Shown in pieces: positions 16,624 through 25,575 of a DNA stretch of 64,000 nucleotides. Positions within the stretch are counted from its first letter, which is position 1, and every line of letters begins with the position of its first letter. The position numbers and the translations under genes were made by a program. The stretch is from Desulfurobacteriaceae bacterium (GTDB taxonomy: Bacteria; Aquificota; Aquificia; Desulfurobacteriales; Desulfurobacteriaceae): assembly GCA_026987115.1 (NCBI GenBank), contig JALSNF010000016.1, positions 1 to 64,000 on the forward strand, given 5' to 3'. The notes beneath the pieces were generated by a model. It searched no databases and was not told the DNA's origin. It saw nothing but the letters and a program-made list of their open reading frames with translations.

Positions 16624-18320
16624 CTTACTTCCACCCAGTAGGAGTTTTCGCTGAAAAAGTCAGGTTCAAGGTAGAGCTCCTTAACTTTGAGCCTCTTTCC
16701 GCTCCTTTCTTTTGCAAAGAGGTAATAAGAGAGTTTCTCCGGGAGCTCTCCCAATCTCTCCCCTTCCTCCGTTTGAATGACGTAAGTAAACAAAGAGGTA
16801 GGGTTCATGGGCTCTCCTTTAAGAAGGAGCTCCCTTTTCTCCTTTATTACCTTTTCCCAGTAGGGCCTGTGCCTCCTTTTAGTTATAACGGGACAGTAGT
16901 AAGTGTCAAGGGACGCAAGGAGTTGATGGTAGTTATCAAAGCCCTTTAAAGAAGAGAGGAAGTTGCAGAGCTCTTCCTTTAAGTTGGCGCAGGAGCAAAG
17001 GTAGGCCACTAAAGGCCAAAGGCCTTTAACTTCAATGAGACGGGAAAGCTCTTTTCCCTTTACCTTTAAAAGCTTTGGGCTTCCCTCCCACAAAGAGGAG
17101 AGCTTCTCTTTAAAGGTTTGGTAGTTTTCAAGGTTAAACTCAAACTCCTTTAAGAGCTTAAAGAGCTCTAAAAGGGAGCTCTTACTCCTCTTCCTTGAAA
17201 GGAGCCTACTTAAGAGCCACTCCTTGTTTATCCTGCCGTAAACCCTTTGAGCAACCTCCCTGTCTATAAACCAAGAAAGGTAGAGGGTAAACTTCTTAAG
17301 CTCCTCGTCGCCGCTCCACTCAAAAGACGGAGAGAAAGAGTCTCCTAGAACCTCCTTTTTAAGCTCCTTTATGGCCCTTTCAAGGAGGTGGCATACCCTA
17401 TCAAAGTTCCTCTTTTCAAAACCGACGAGCCTAAGCTCAACTGTTAAGTCAACTCCGCTAAAGTCTTCTTTAACTTTGGGGACTATGAGTATTCCTTTCT
17501 TCTCAACTACTTCATAGTTTGAGTAGGCTAAGTAGGTAGGGTAGTGGTACTCTAAGCTCTGAGACAGGAACTCTAAAATGGAAGTAATTGCAGAAGCTAA
17601 AGTTTTATCCTCTACCTGAAACAGCTTCTCCTCTTTTAACTCTAAAGGCGCCTCTTCGGAAGGTTCTAAAGGGAATGTGAAAAGTCCCTTTTTAAACCTC
17701 TCCCACAGGGAAAGGTCAAAGTCTCCGTCAACTACCTTAAGCTCGCTTACGCTGGTTTCGTTTAAGTACCTTCTGGCTGCGTCTTTAATTCTCTTTGCCC
17801 TTAGAAAGTTGTTTGCCTCCCTCCTTGCAGCTTCCCAGAACCTACGGGGATAGTAAGTTATGCTACCTTCAACTGGCCAGAAGAAAGCCTTTTTGGCTTC
17901 CTTGATAAAGGAGTAGGAAAAAAGTTTCCTTACGCTTCCTTTAATAAGTTGAAAGTCAACTCCTTCGTGCCTTTCAGGTGAAACAGTTAACAGGCTTGGA
18001 GAAAAGGGATATTCTTTTCTAAGTAGGTTAACTTTCTCGTAAATGTACCTCTTGTTAACTTCTCTAAAGGGGAAGAGAGAGAAGAGGAGCAAAACCTTAT
18101 CGCTACTTTTTAGGAAGAGCTCCCCCTTTATCGGAACTCCCAACCAGTCTGAAAGGAGAAGGGCAAAGGGAAGGGAATAGGGGTCTGCAGGATATACTGC
18201 GTCTAAGGAGAAGGATAGAGCCTTAAGCTTTCGTGCAAACAGCTTAAGGGCCTCAACTACTAAGTCTTGAGTAGTCTCTTTTACTTCAAAAAGTAAGGAG
18301 CTCTTAACTGCAACGCTCAT
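16614..18320 (-). CDS. Unknown protein, 568 aa, between argD and oppD-like gene
   Basis: I do not recognise a family. No signal peptide or clear membrane span is seen; the protein appears mixed alpha/beta and cytosolic. Notable segments are VDLTVELRLVGFEKRNFDRV (about 320), a Lys/Arg-rich stretch SRKRSKSSLLELF (about 430) and a cysteine group CSCANLKEELC near 490. The ATG overlaps the argD stop by 17 bases and the 3' end overlaps the ABC ATPase start, so it is embedded in the uvrB-argD operon. Confidence 0.65.
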   Translation of the reverse strand: MSVAVKSSLLFEVKETTQDLVVEALKLFARKLKALSFSLDAVYPADPYSLPFALLLSDWLGVPIKGELFLKSSDKVLLLFSLFPFREVNKRYIYEKVNLLRKEYPFSPSLLTVSPERHEGVDFQLIKGSVRKLFSYSFIKEAKKAFFWPVEGSITYYPRRFWEAARREANNFLRAKRIKDAARRYLNETSVSELKVVDGDFDLSLWERFKKGLFTFPLEPSEEAPLELKEEKLFQVEDKTLASAITSILEFLSQSLEYHYPTYLAYSNYEVVEKKGILIVPKVKEDFSGVDLTVELRLVGFEKRNFDRVCHLLERAIKELKKEVLGDSFSPSFEWSGDEELKKFTLYLSWFIDREVAQRVYGRINKEWLLSRLLSRKRSKSSLLELFKLLKEFEFNLENYQTFKEKLSSLWEGSPKLLKVKGKELSRLIEVKGLWPLVAYLCSCANLKEELCNFLSSLKGFDNYHQLLASLDTYYCPVITKRRHRPYWEKVIKEKRELLLKGEPMNPTSLFTYVIQTEEGERLGELPEKLSYYLFAKERSGKRLKVKELYLEPDFFSENSYWVEVRCL

Positions 18321-19497
18321 AGTTTTTGAAAATACCCCTTAAAGTTTCAACTGCAATACTTACCTCTTCAAAACCTATTATAAGGGGAGGAAGGAGCCTT
18401 AAGACTTTGCCTGCAGTGCAGTTAACTATAAGTCCCCTTTCAAGGGCTAAAGAGACAATTTCCCTACACTCTACATTCATTACCACTCCCAACATAAGCC
18501 CCAGTCCCCTAACTTCCCTTATAAGGGAGGGGAACTCTCCTTTTAGTTTTAAGAGTTCTTCCTTTAAAAACCTTCCAACCTCCTTTACCCTATCTAAAAA
18601 CCCTTCCTTTGTGATTTCCTTAATAACTTCAATTCCCGCTCTGGTTGAGAGGAAGTTCCCTCCAAAGGTTGAAGCGTGAAGCCCCGGCTTTAAAACTTGG
18701 GCTCCTTTACCTTTAGCCACTACGGCACCTATGGGAACTCCGTTTCCTAAAGCCTTTGCGAGGGTCATAACGTCGGGCTCCACGCCGTAGTGTTGGTAGG
18801 CAAAGAGCTCCCCGGTCCTTCCTATTCCGGTTTGAACTTCGTCAAATATTAAAAGGGCGTTAAATCGGTCTGCTATCTCCCTTAAACCTGAGAGGAACTC
18901 CCTCGTTGCCGGAACTACTCCCCCTTCCCCTTGGACAGGTTCAACTATTATCCCTGCAGTGTTAGGCCCTACAACTTCTTCAACGCTTGAAAGGTCGTTA
19001 AACTCTGCAAACTTAACTCCTTCAAGCATAGGGCCAAATCCTTCACTGTACTTACCCTGCCCTGTTATTGAAACTGAGGCTATGGTCCTTCCGTGAAAGG
19101 AGTTCCTAAAGGCTACAATTTCATACTTTTTGGGGGAGATTTCCGTTCCGTATCTCCTTGCAAGCTTAATTGCTCCTTCGTTTGCTTCGGCTCCTGAGTT
19201 GCAGAAAAAGACCTTTTCCCCAAAGGAGTTCTCACATATAAGCCTTGCAAGTTCAGCTTGTGGCTCTATGTAAAAGAGGTTGGAGGTGTGAATTAAGGTC
19301 CTTGCCTGCTCACATATAGCCTCAGAGACTTTAGGGTGGCAGTGGCCCAAATTGCAGACGGCAATTCCAGAGAGCATGTCCAAGTACTTCTTTCCTTTTT
19401 CGTCGTAAAGCCAACATCCCTGTCCCTTAACAAAAGAGACAGGGTACCTGTTGTAAGTTCTCATAACGAACTCTTCGCTCTTTTTAAAGGTTTCCAT
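18304..19497 (-). CDS. argD: Acetylornithine aminotransferase
   Basis: PLP-dependent class III aminotransferase of 397 residues that makes N-acetylornithine in arginine synthesis and can act on succinyl-diaminopimelate. Visible signatures are NSGAEANEGAIKLARRY (about 98-114), FHGRT, LIFDEVQTGIGRTG (pyridine-N aspartate) and the Schiff-base lysine in TLAKALGNGVP (about 245). Acetylornithine and succinylornithine specificity cannot be separated here. It lies eleven bases after uvrB. Confidence 0.93.
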   Translation of the reverse strand: METFKKSEEFVMRTYNRYPVSFVKGQGCWLYDEKGKKYLDMLSGIAVCNLGHCHPKVSEAICEQARTLIHTSNLFYIEPQAELARLICENSFGEKVFFCNSGAEANEGAIKLARRYGTEISPKKYEIVAFRNSFHGRTIASVSITGQGKYSEGFGPMLEGVKFAEFNDLSSVEEVVGPNTAGIIVEPVQGEGGVVPATREFLSGLREIADRFNALLIFDEVQTGIGRTGELFAYQHYGVEPDVMTLAKALGNGVPIGAVVAKGKGAQVLKPGLHASTFGGNFLSTRAGIEVIKEITKEGFLDRVKEVGRFLKEELLKLKGEFPSLIREVRGLGLMLGVVMNVECREIVSLALERGLIVNCTAGKVLRLLPPLIIGFEEVSIAVETLRGIFKNYERCS

Positions 19498-19508
19498 CTC
19501 TTACTCCT

Positions 19509-21500
19509 TTAAGCAGGTATTAAGAGTTTCCTAAGCTCCTTTATTCTATCCCTTAGCTCTGCTGCCCTTTCAAACTCCCAGTTCTTTGCGGCCTCTTTCA
19601 TCTCCTTTTCAAGCCTTGAAATCTCCTTTAAGAGCTCCTCCTCGCTTTTTGGAACTTCTTTAATTCCCTTTTTCTTCAACCTTAAAAGAGCAGAAAGCCC
19701 TGCGTCCTCTAAAATTGAGGGCTCAAGCTCCCTCTTTACGCTCTTTGGAACTATGCCGTGCTTTTTATTAAACTCCTCTTGTATTTTCCTTCTCCTTTCT
19801 GTCTCTTCTATTGCCTCTTTCATAGCCTTTGTAATTTTATCTGCAAAGAGGATTACCTTACCGTTAACGTTCCTTGCGGCCCTTCCCATAGTTTGAATTA
19901 GAGCGGTTCTTGAGCGGAGGAAGCCTTCCTTATCTGCGTCAAGGACTGCAACCAATGAAACTTCCGGAAGGTCAAGGCCTTCCCTTAAAAGGTTTACCCC
20001 TACCAAAACGTCAAACTCCCCGCTCCTTAAGCCCCTTATAATTTCAACTCTCTCAACAGAGTCAATTTCAGAGTGAAGGTACTTTGCCCTTATCCCTTTT
20101 TCAATTAGGTAGTTTGTAAGCTCCTCGGCGCTCTTTTTGGTTAAGGTGGTTATTAATACCCTTTCGTCTCTCTTTACCCTCTCCCTTATCTGGGAAAGGA
20201 GGTAGTCTATCTGTCCTTCGGTTGGCCTTACCTCTACTTCAGGGTCTAAAAGGCCCGTAGGCCTTATAATCTGCTCAACTACCCTTTCTGAAACCGAAAG
20301 TTCAAACTCTCCGGGAGTTGCAGAGACGAAAATAGCCTGAGGAACTCTCTCTAAAAACTCTTCAAAGTTTAAAGGCCTGTTGTCGTAAGCAGAGGGAAGC
20401 CTAAAGCCGTGCTCAACTAAGTTGTACTTTCTTGCCCTGTCCCCCCTCCACATCGCCTTTATCTGGGGGATAGTAACGTGGGACTCGTCTATTATTACCA
20501 AGAAGTCTTTGGGGAAGTAGTCTAAGAGGGTGTAGGGAGGTTCTCCGGGCTTTCTCCCGTCTAAGTGGCGGGAGTAGTTCTCTATTCCCTTACAGTGGCC
20601 AACTTCTAAAAGGAGCTCTATGTCGTAAAGGGTTCTCTGCTCAATTCGCCTTGCTTCAAGCTCTTTTCCCTCTTTAAGGAAGTAGTCTATCCTCTCCTTT
20701 AGCTCCTGCCTTATGCCTTCTACAGCCCTTAATATTTGAGCGTAAGGAGTGGCGTAGTGGGAGGCGGGATAGACCGTGTAAGAGGTAAACTCTTTTAAAA
20801 CTTTCTGGTTAAAGTAGTCGTGCATAGTGATTCTCTCTACTTCGTCTCCAAAGAGCTCCACCCTTATAAAGTGCTCCTCCTGGTCTGCAGGGTAGATGTC
20901 TATAGTGTCTCCTCTAACTTTAAAGATTCCCGGCTTAACCTCGTAAGAGCTCCTTTCGTACCCCAAGGCAACGAGCTTCCTTAAAACCTCGTCCCTGTCA
21001 ACCTCTTCTCCTAAGTTAAACTGTAAAGAGAGCTCCCTATAGTTTTCAGGAGAGCCAAGGCCGTAAATGCAGGAGACAGAGGAGACTATTATGGTATCTG
21101 GCCTGGTTAAGAGGGAAACAGTTGCAGAGTGGCGCATCCTGTCTATTACCGGGTTTATTGAGCAGTCTTTTTCTATGTAGAGGTCTCTGCTCGGAAGGTA
21201 GGCTTCCGGCTGGTAGTAGTCGTAGTAGCTTATAAAGTACTCTACCCTGTTGTTTGGAAAGAAGGACTTAAGCTCGTGGTAAAGCTGTGCCGCAAGGACT
21301 TTGTTGTGGGATATAATTAAAGTGGGCTTTTGAACCTCTTCTATGACCTTTGCTATAGTGTAAGTCTTTCCGCTTCCCGTAATTCCAAGGAGGGTTTGAT
21401 ACTTTAATCCACTTTTTATACCCTCTGAGAGCTCCCTAATTGCCTTTGGTTGGTCTCCCTTTGGCTTAAAGGGTGAAACTACTTTAAACTTCCTTGCCAT
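19509..21500 (-). CDS. uvrB: UvrABC excinuclease subunit B
   Basis: DNA-damage verification subunit of nucleotide excision repair, 663 residues (the usual size). Walker A is [15 protein letters not shown] near residue 40, the beta-hairpin region [15 protein letters not shown] is near 93-107, and helicase motifs IDESHVT, SATPGE and QTMGRAARN follow. The C-terminal UVR motif ([17 protein letters not shown]) binds UvrC. First gene of a four-gene minus-strand operon. AAAGG lies six bases before the ATG. Confidence 0.98.
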   Translation of the reverse strand: MARKFKVVSPFKPKGDQPKAIRELSEGIKSGLKYQTLLGITGSGKTYTIAKVIEEVQKPTLIISHNKVLAAQLYHELKSFFPNNRVEYFISYYDYYQPEAYLPSRDLYIEKDCSINPVIDRMRHSATVSLLTRPDTIIVSSVSCIYGLGSPENYRELSLQFNLGEEVDRDEVLRKLVALGYERSSYEVKPGIFKVRGDTIDIYPADQEEHFIRVELFGDEVERITMHDYFNQKVLKEFTSYTVYPASHYATPYAQILRAVEGIRQELKERIDYFLKEGKELEARRIEQRTLYDIELLLEVGHCKGIENYSRHLDGRKPGEPPYTLLDYFPKDFLVIIDESHVTIPQIKAMWRGDRARKYNLVEHGFRLPSAYDNRPLNFEEFLERVPQAIFVSATPGEFELSVSERVVEQIIRPTGLLDPEVEVRPTEGQIDYLLSQIRERVKRDERVLITTLTKKSAEELTNYLIEKGIRAKYLHSEIDSVERVEIIRGLRSGEFDVLVGVNLLREGLDLPEVSLVAVLDADKEGFLRSRTALIQTMGRAARNVNGKVILFADKITKAMKEAIEETERRRKIQEEFNKKHGIVPKSVKRELEPSILEDAGLSALLRLKKKGIKEVPKSEEELLKEISRLEKEMKEAAKNWEFERAAELRDRIKELRKLLIPA

Positions 21501-21553
21501 CTCTTACCTTTCAATTAGAATTTCGTATGTAAATTTAATCAGGGGATAAAAAG

Positions 21554-24283
21554 ATGATAAAAAAGGCTCTGATTTCAACCTTGCTCATAGCCTCAACTGC
21601 ACTTGCGTCAGACTTAAATTTAGGAATTAAGCTCTACTCAGACGGCCTTTACTCGCTGGCTGCAAAGACCTTTAAAGAGAACCTCCCTTCCTTGAAGGGG
21701 AAGGAGTTTAAAAAGTTTTACAGGTACGCTTACCTCTCTTTCTTAAAAGCCAAGGATTACGACTCTTTATCTAACCTTGTAAACTACTGGAAGGAAAACT
21801 ACCCAGACTTTCACAAGGGAGAGCTTTTAGCCTTAGAAACCCTTCTTAAGCTAAACCAAGGAGTTCCTATAAGTGAGGCTTTCCCCCAAAAGGAGCTCCT
21901 TAATCTCCCTATTTCGGAAGAGATAGGCTTTTTTAGAGCCTTGAAGGGAGCTCCCTTAACTACAGACCAACTCCTTTATGTCCTAAGCGTAGCTTCAAAA
22001 AACACGCAACTTAAAGGAGCAATCAAGGACTCTGGCCTTTTAAGGGAAGCCTTAAAGAGGGCAGTTAAAGAAAACGACTACGACCTAATTGACTTTATAT
22101 TTGACAACTACGGAAGGTGGTTTAGGGGGAAAGAGGAGGAGCTCCAATTTATAAAGTACCTTGAAAGGAAAAAGAGGTTTGAAGAAGCCCTCGTTGAAGC
22201 TCAGAAACTCTACAGGAAGAGCCCGGGACCTGAAACGAGATTTGAGCTTGCAAAGGCCTACTACCTTGCAGGTAAGTATTCACAAGTGTTAAAGCTAATA
22301 AAGAACCCAACAACAGAGAGAGAAAAGTACCTTTTAGCTTGGACTTACTTTAAACTCAAGAAACCTGAGAAAATACCTCAGGTTGTAGGCCTTTCAACTG
22401 AAAAGCCTCAACTTCCCAACTCCTTAAAGGTAATTTACGACTTCTTTAAAGGGGACTTTGATTACGACAAGCTAAAGAGCCTCTACCCTAAACTCTACGC
22501 TAAAGCATTAATTTTCACTTTCTCCCAAGAGGTTCCCAAAGAAGAGATAGGACTTCCCCACGACCTTGCCTTCCTTTACTTTCAAAGCGGCTACTTCCAG
22601 AAAGCCCAAAAGGAGCTTGAAAAGGCAGTTGAAAACACCCGAGACAAAAACCTCCTTGCAAGGAGCCTCTTCCTTTTAGGTAAGCTTGGTTCAGTTAACT
22701 ACCAAGTTGGAACTGTAGTTTACAACCAGCTTTTAGGGAACTTCCAGAACACCCCATACTACGACGAGTCGGTAGTGAACGCCGCAAGGGTTTACCTTTA
22801 CGGAGGAAGTCCCCAAGTTGCAGTTAAGCTCCTTGAATACGCAGAGAACGACCTTAAAGATAGGGGAAGGAGGGTTAGGGAGCTCTTAGGCCAAGCCTAC
22901 GAAATTACGGGAGACTACAAAAAAGCGGTTAAGGAGCTCTCAAAAGGTGAAAGTCAGTTCTCAAAGACTCTCTTAGCCTATTCCCTTTACCAGCTTGGAA
23001 GAGAAAAAGACGCCTACGAAACTTTAAAAGAGCTCTTTAAAGGAAAGGCACTTTTCCCGGAGGCAAACGGAGGAAGGTTGATTTTCCTTTCAAAGAAACT
23101 TGGAAAAGAAAGAGAGTTAAAGGAAGTAAAGTTTGGAGCTCCTTTAATAGATACTATGGCTGCGGTAATAACAAAAGACCCCAAGAGGGCAGAAGAGCTC
23201 TTTCCCCAAGTTCCCCAAACAGAAAAGCTCGTTCTAGCTTACTTTTTAGCCAACTACTATGGGGAAAAGAACCCAGATAAGGCCTTCCTTTACGCAAACC
23301 GCCTCATAGACATCTCTCCAAATCAAGAAATATCAAGCTTTGCAAAGGCCTTTGTAAACTACTTGGCCTTTAAGAGCAAGAACTACGCTCCTGTTCTCTT
23401 TAACGACCCTTACTTCATAGCGTACAACCCAGAAAACGCCATAACCAGCACCTCAACCTTAATATCAAAAGCTCAAGACTACGCCCAAAGGGGAGAGTAC
23501 GGAAAAGCTTACGGCCTTTTAAAACTTGCCCTTGAAAGAACCACCTCTTCCCAGATAAAAAGAAGCGTGATAACCAAAATGGTAAACATTGACCTTAAAC
23601 AGAAAAATTACCAAAGGGCTTTAAGGGACATAAACCTACTCCCTGAAGCCAGCCAAGAGAGTAAAGACCTTAAAAACTTCCTCCTCTTTAAAACTTACCT
23701 CTCAATGGGGAAACTGGTTGACGCCTACTCTGCTGCAAAAGAGGTCTCTTCGGTAAAGAACATTCCTGAAGGAGAGAGGGCCTACTTTACGGCAAAGCTT
23801 GCAAGGTATTACAAGCTTACCGGAAACAAAGAGAAAGCGCTTGAGCTTACAGAGAAGCTCTTAAAAGAGGGGAACCTTAAGAGCGTAAGCTACGACGACC
23901 TAGTGAGCCTTTCACTTTTAGCTCAAGAGGAGGGAGAGCTCCCCTTAGCCTATAAGCTGATTACCCTTGCAAGTAAAAAGGCAAAAACTAAGGAAGAGAA
24001 GGCAGAAAGCCTCTTCTGGAAAGCGTCAATAGAGGCAAAGCTTGGAAGAACCGACGACGCCATAATAGACTACATGAAGATAGCTTACGAATACGAAGGA
24101 GTTGAACCTTGGGCCTCAACGGCCCTTTACAGGGCTGCAGGTCTCTTTGAAGAAAAGGGAGACTACAAGCAGGCCCTTAAGCTTTACAGGAAGGTAGCAA
24201 AGATTAAGAGGGGAACGAAGGAAGGGGAAGTAGCGGAAGAAAAGGTAAAATTCTTACTCAAGAAGATAGGCTCGGAGGAATAG
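21554..24283 (+). CDS. Large periplasmic TPR protein, 909 aa
   Basis: An N-terminal signal peptide (ALISTLLIASTALA) is followed by about 890 residues of helical repeats. Clear TPR-type units include YFQSGYFQKAQKELEKAVEN near 357 and YRAAGLFEEKGDYKQALKLYRKVAKI near 870. Signal cleavage probably follows STALAS. Such proteins scaffold envelope complexes, but the partner is unknown. It starts a four-gene operon with DUF507, FtsB-like and an unknown protein, which hints at cell-envelope or division work. Confidence 0.85.
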   Translation: MIKKALISTLLIASTALASDLNLGIKLYSDGLYSLAAKTFKENLPSLKGKEFKKFYRYAYLSFLKAKDYDSLSNLVNYWKENYPDFHKGELLALETLLKLNQGVPISEAFPQKELLNLPISEEIGFFRALKGAPLTTDQLLYVLSVASKNTQLKGAIKDSGLLREALKRAVKENDYDLIDFIFDNYGRWFRGKEEELQFIKYLERKKRFEEALVEAQKLYRKSPGPETRFELAKAYYLAGKYSQVLKLIKNPTTEREKYLLAWTYFKLKKPEKIPQVVGLSTEKPQLPNSLKVIYDFFKGDFDYDKLKSLYPKLYAKALIFTFSQEVPKEEIGLPHDLAFLYFQSGYFQKAQKELEKAVENTRDKNLLARSLFLLGKLGSVNYQVGTVVYNQLLGNFQNTPYYDESVVNAARVYLYGGSPQVAVKLLEYAENDLKDRGRRVRELLGQAYEITGDYKKAVKELSKGESQFSKTLLAYSLYQLGREKDAYETLKELFKGKALFPEANGGRLIFLSKKLGKERELKEVKFGAPLIDTMAAVITKDPKRAEELFPQVPQTEKLVLAYFLANYYGEKNPDKAFLYANRLIDISPNQEISSFAKAFVNYLAFKSKNYAPVLFNDPYFIAYNPENAITSTSTLISKAQDYAQRGEYGKAYGLLKLALERTTSSQIKRSVITKMVNIDLKQKNYQRALRDINLLPEASQESKDLKNFLLFKTYLSMGKLVDAYSAAKEVSSVKNIPEGERAYFTAKLARYYKLTGNKEKALELTEKLLKEGNLKSVSYDDLVSLSLLAQEEGELPLAYKLITLASKKAKTKEEKAESLFWKASIEAKLGRTDDAIIDYMKIAYEYEGVEPWASTALYRAAGLFEEKGDYKQALKLYRKVAKIKRGTKEGEVAEEKVKFLLKKIGSEE

Positions 24284-24286
24284 TTA

Positions 24287-24865
24287 ATGGCCAGGAAAAA
24301 CCGCTTCCTAAAGCTCCTTGCAGACAGGATTGGAGAGAACCTGTTAAGCAAGGAGCTGGTTATAGCAGACGACCCCAACTCCTTTAAGGAGAAGATTTAC
24401 GAGATACTCTACCGAGATTACCAAACAGAGAAAGAGCTTGAAGAAGAGGCAGAGAGGATTATTCAGGAAAACAGCGAAGAGGTTATGTACAGAGGAGTTT
24501 CACTTTATAAAGCCAGAAAGCTTATAAAGGAAAAACTTGCAAGAGAGAGGGGAATTCAGGTAATAGGAAGCGTGTTTAGCAGGGAAAAGGCGAACTACTT
24601 AGCAGGGAAAATACTAAAGCTGATTTTAACGGACGAAGAGCTTGATTATACGGAAGAAAAGGGAGTTATAAGGAGCACGATAGTTAAAAGTTTTGAGGAA
24701 GTAGCTCAGTTAAGGAGAGAAATAGACCAGAAAGTAAGGGAGAAAATAGCATCTCACTCAAGGCCTATTTATGAAGGAACCCCAGAGTGGCACGCCCTTT
24801 ACAGGCGCTACTACGAAGAGGAGCTCTTAGAGAGGGGACTAATTGAAAAAGAGCCTGAACTGTAA
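24287..24865 (+). CDS. DUF507-family protein
   Basis: 192 residues with two similar halves: a first one with FKEKIYEILYRDYQTEKELEEEA (about 30-52) and a second one with VIRSTIVKSFEEVAQLRREIDQKVREKI (about 124-151). The second ends in the ReIdqkVReki signature of DUF507, a family typical of Aquificota and a few other phyla, function unknown. It is cytosolic and helical. A GGAGG seven bases before the ATG supports the start, which lies four bases after the TPR gene. Confidence 0.75.
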   Translation: MARKNRFLKLLADRIGENLLSKELVIADDPNSFKEKIYEILYRDYQTEKELEEEAERIIQENSEEVMYRGVSLYKARKLIKEKLARERGIQVIGSVFSREKANYLAGKILKLILTDEELDYTEEKGVIRSTIVKSFEEVAQLRREIDQKVREKIASHSRPIYEGTPEWHALYRRYYEEELLERGLIEKEPEL

Positions 24866-25139
24866 GTTTAGGTGGCTAGTTGTGTTTTGGGCCCTTTTTA
24901 TCCCTTGGGCCCTTTACAGCTACTTTGTTGGGGAAAACTCACTTAGAACTCTTTCAAATTTAAAAAGAACGGAGGAAATACTTAAGAGGGAGGAGGAATA
25001 CTGGGAGGACAGGAACCAAGTATTAAAACTTAAACTGGCTTCAGTAAAGAGGAACAAGCAGTTTTACTACGATAAACTGGCAAGGGAGATGTTCGTAAGG
25101 GGGAAAAAGAAGGAAGAGGTAATCCTCTTTGTTAAGTAA
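24843..25139 (+). CDS. FtsB/DivIC-like septum formation initiator
   Basis: 98 residues: a short basic N-terminus, one membrane span (about 11-29, WLVVFWALFIPWALYSYFV), then a coiled coil (LSNLKRTEEILKREEEYWED) and a C-terminal segment YYDKLAREMFVRGKKKEEV. That last piece matches the DivIC/FtsB signature in which a Tyr and an ARE/ARE-like motif precede a short tail. It would join FtsL and FtsQ at the septum. The start TTG 24843 lies inside the DUF507 gene, with GAGGGG five bases upstream. Confidence 0.75.
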   Translation: MKKSLNCKFRWLVVFWALFIPWALYSYFVGENSLRTLSNLKRTEEILKREEEYWEDRNQVLKLKLASVKRNKQFYYDKLAREMFVRGKKKEEVILFVK

Positions 25140-25575
25140 ACTTAAGGAGTTTTTTAAAAAGAGGGGAGTTTGGATAGAACCTTACGGGGAATACCTGTTT
25201 TTGGCAAAAGTTAAGTTCACTACCTATCATACTACCTTCTTTTTAAAGGACTACGAGATAAACTCTTTTCTTTACCTAATAGGAGCAGATAGTGCAGGAA
25301 ATCCCGAGGAGGAGTTTAAGAGGTTTAAGGAGGCCACCAGAGAAATTCTGGAGCTCCCTCCAGACCACTACCTATCCTCCTTCTGTCTCCTCCTGTTAAA
25401 CGGAGAGCTCCCACTCCTTTATTCGTCAAAGAGCCTGTGGTTCGGAATTAAAGGAAAGGTAGAGTGGGGAACTTTAGTTTTAAAGGAGGGGAAGTTAAAG
25501 GCTCCTCCTCAAATGGAGAAAATAGAGAAGTTCTTAAACTCAATAGCTACAACCTCCACAGGAGAGTTTCCTTAA
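25129..25575 (+). CDS. Unknown protein, 148 aa
   Basis: No recognised domain. It looks soluble, with alternating strands and helices (FLAKVKFTTYHTTFFLKDYE; GNPEEEFKRFKEATREIL). The TTG start overlaps the end of the FtsB-like gene, with GAGG nine bases upstream. Its 3' end overlaps the convergent sugar dehydrogenase gene by 29 bases. The position suggests a role coupled to the preceding division/envelope genes, but that is only context. Confidence 0.6.
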   Translation: MLSKLKEFFKKRGVWIEPYGEYLFLAKVKFTTYHTTFFLKDYEINSFLYLIGADSAGNPEEEFKRFKEATREILELPPDHYLSSFCLLLLNGELPLLYSSKSLWFGIKGKVEWGTLVLKEGKLKAPPQMEKIEKFLNSIATTSTGEFP

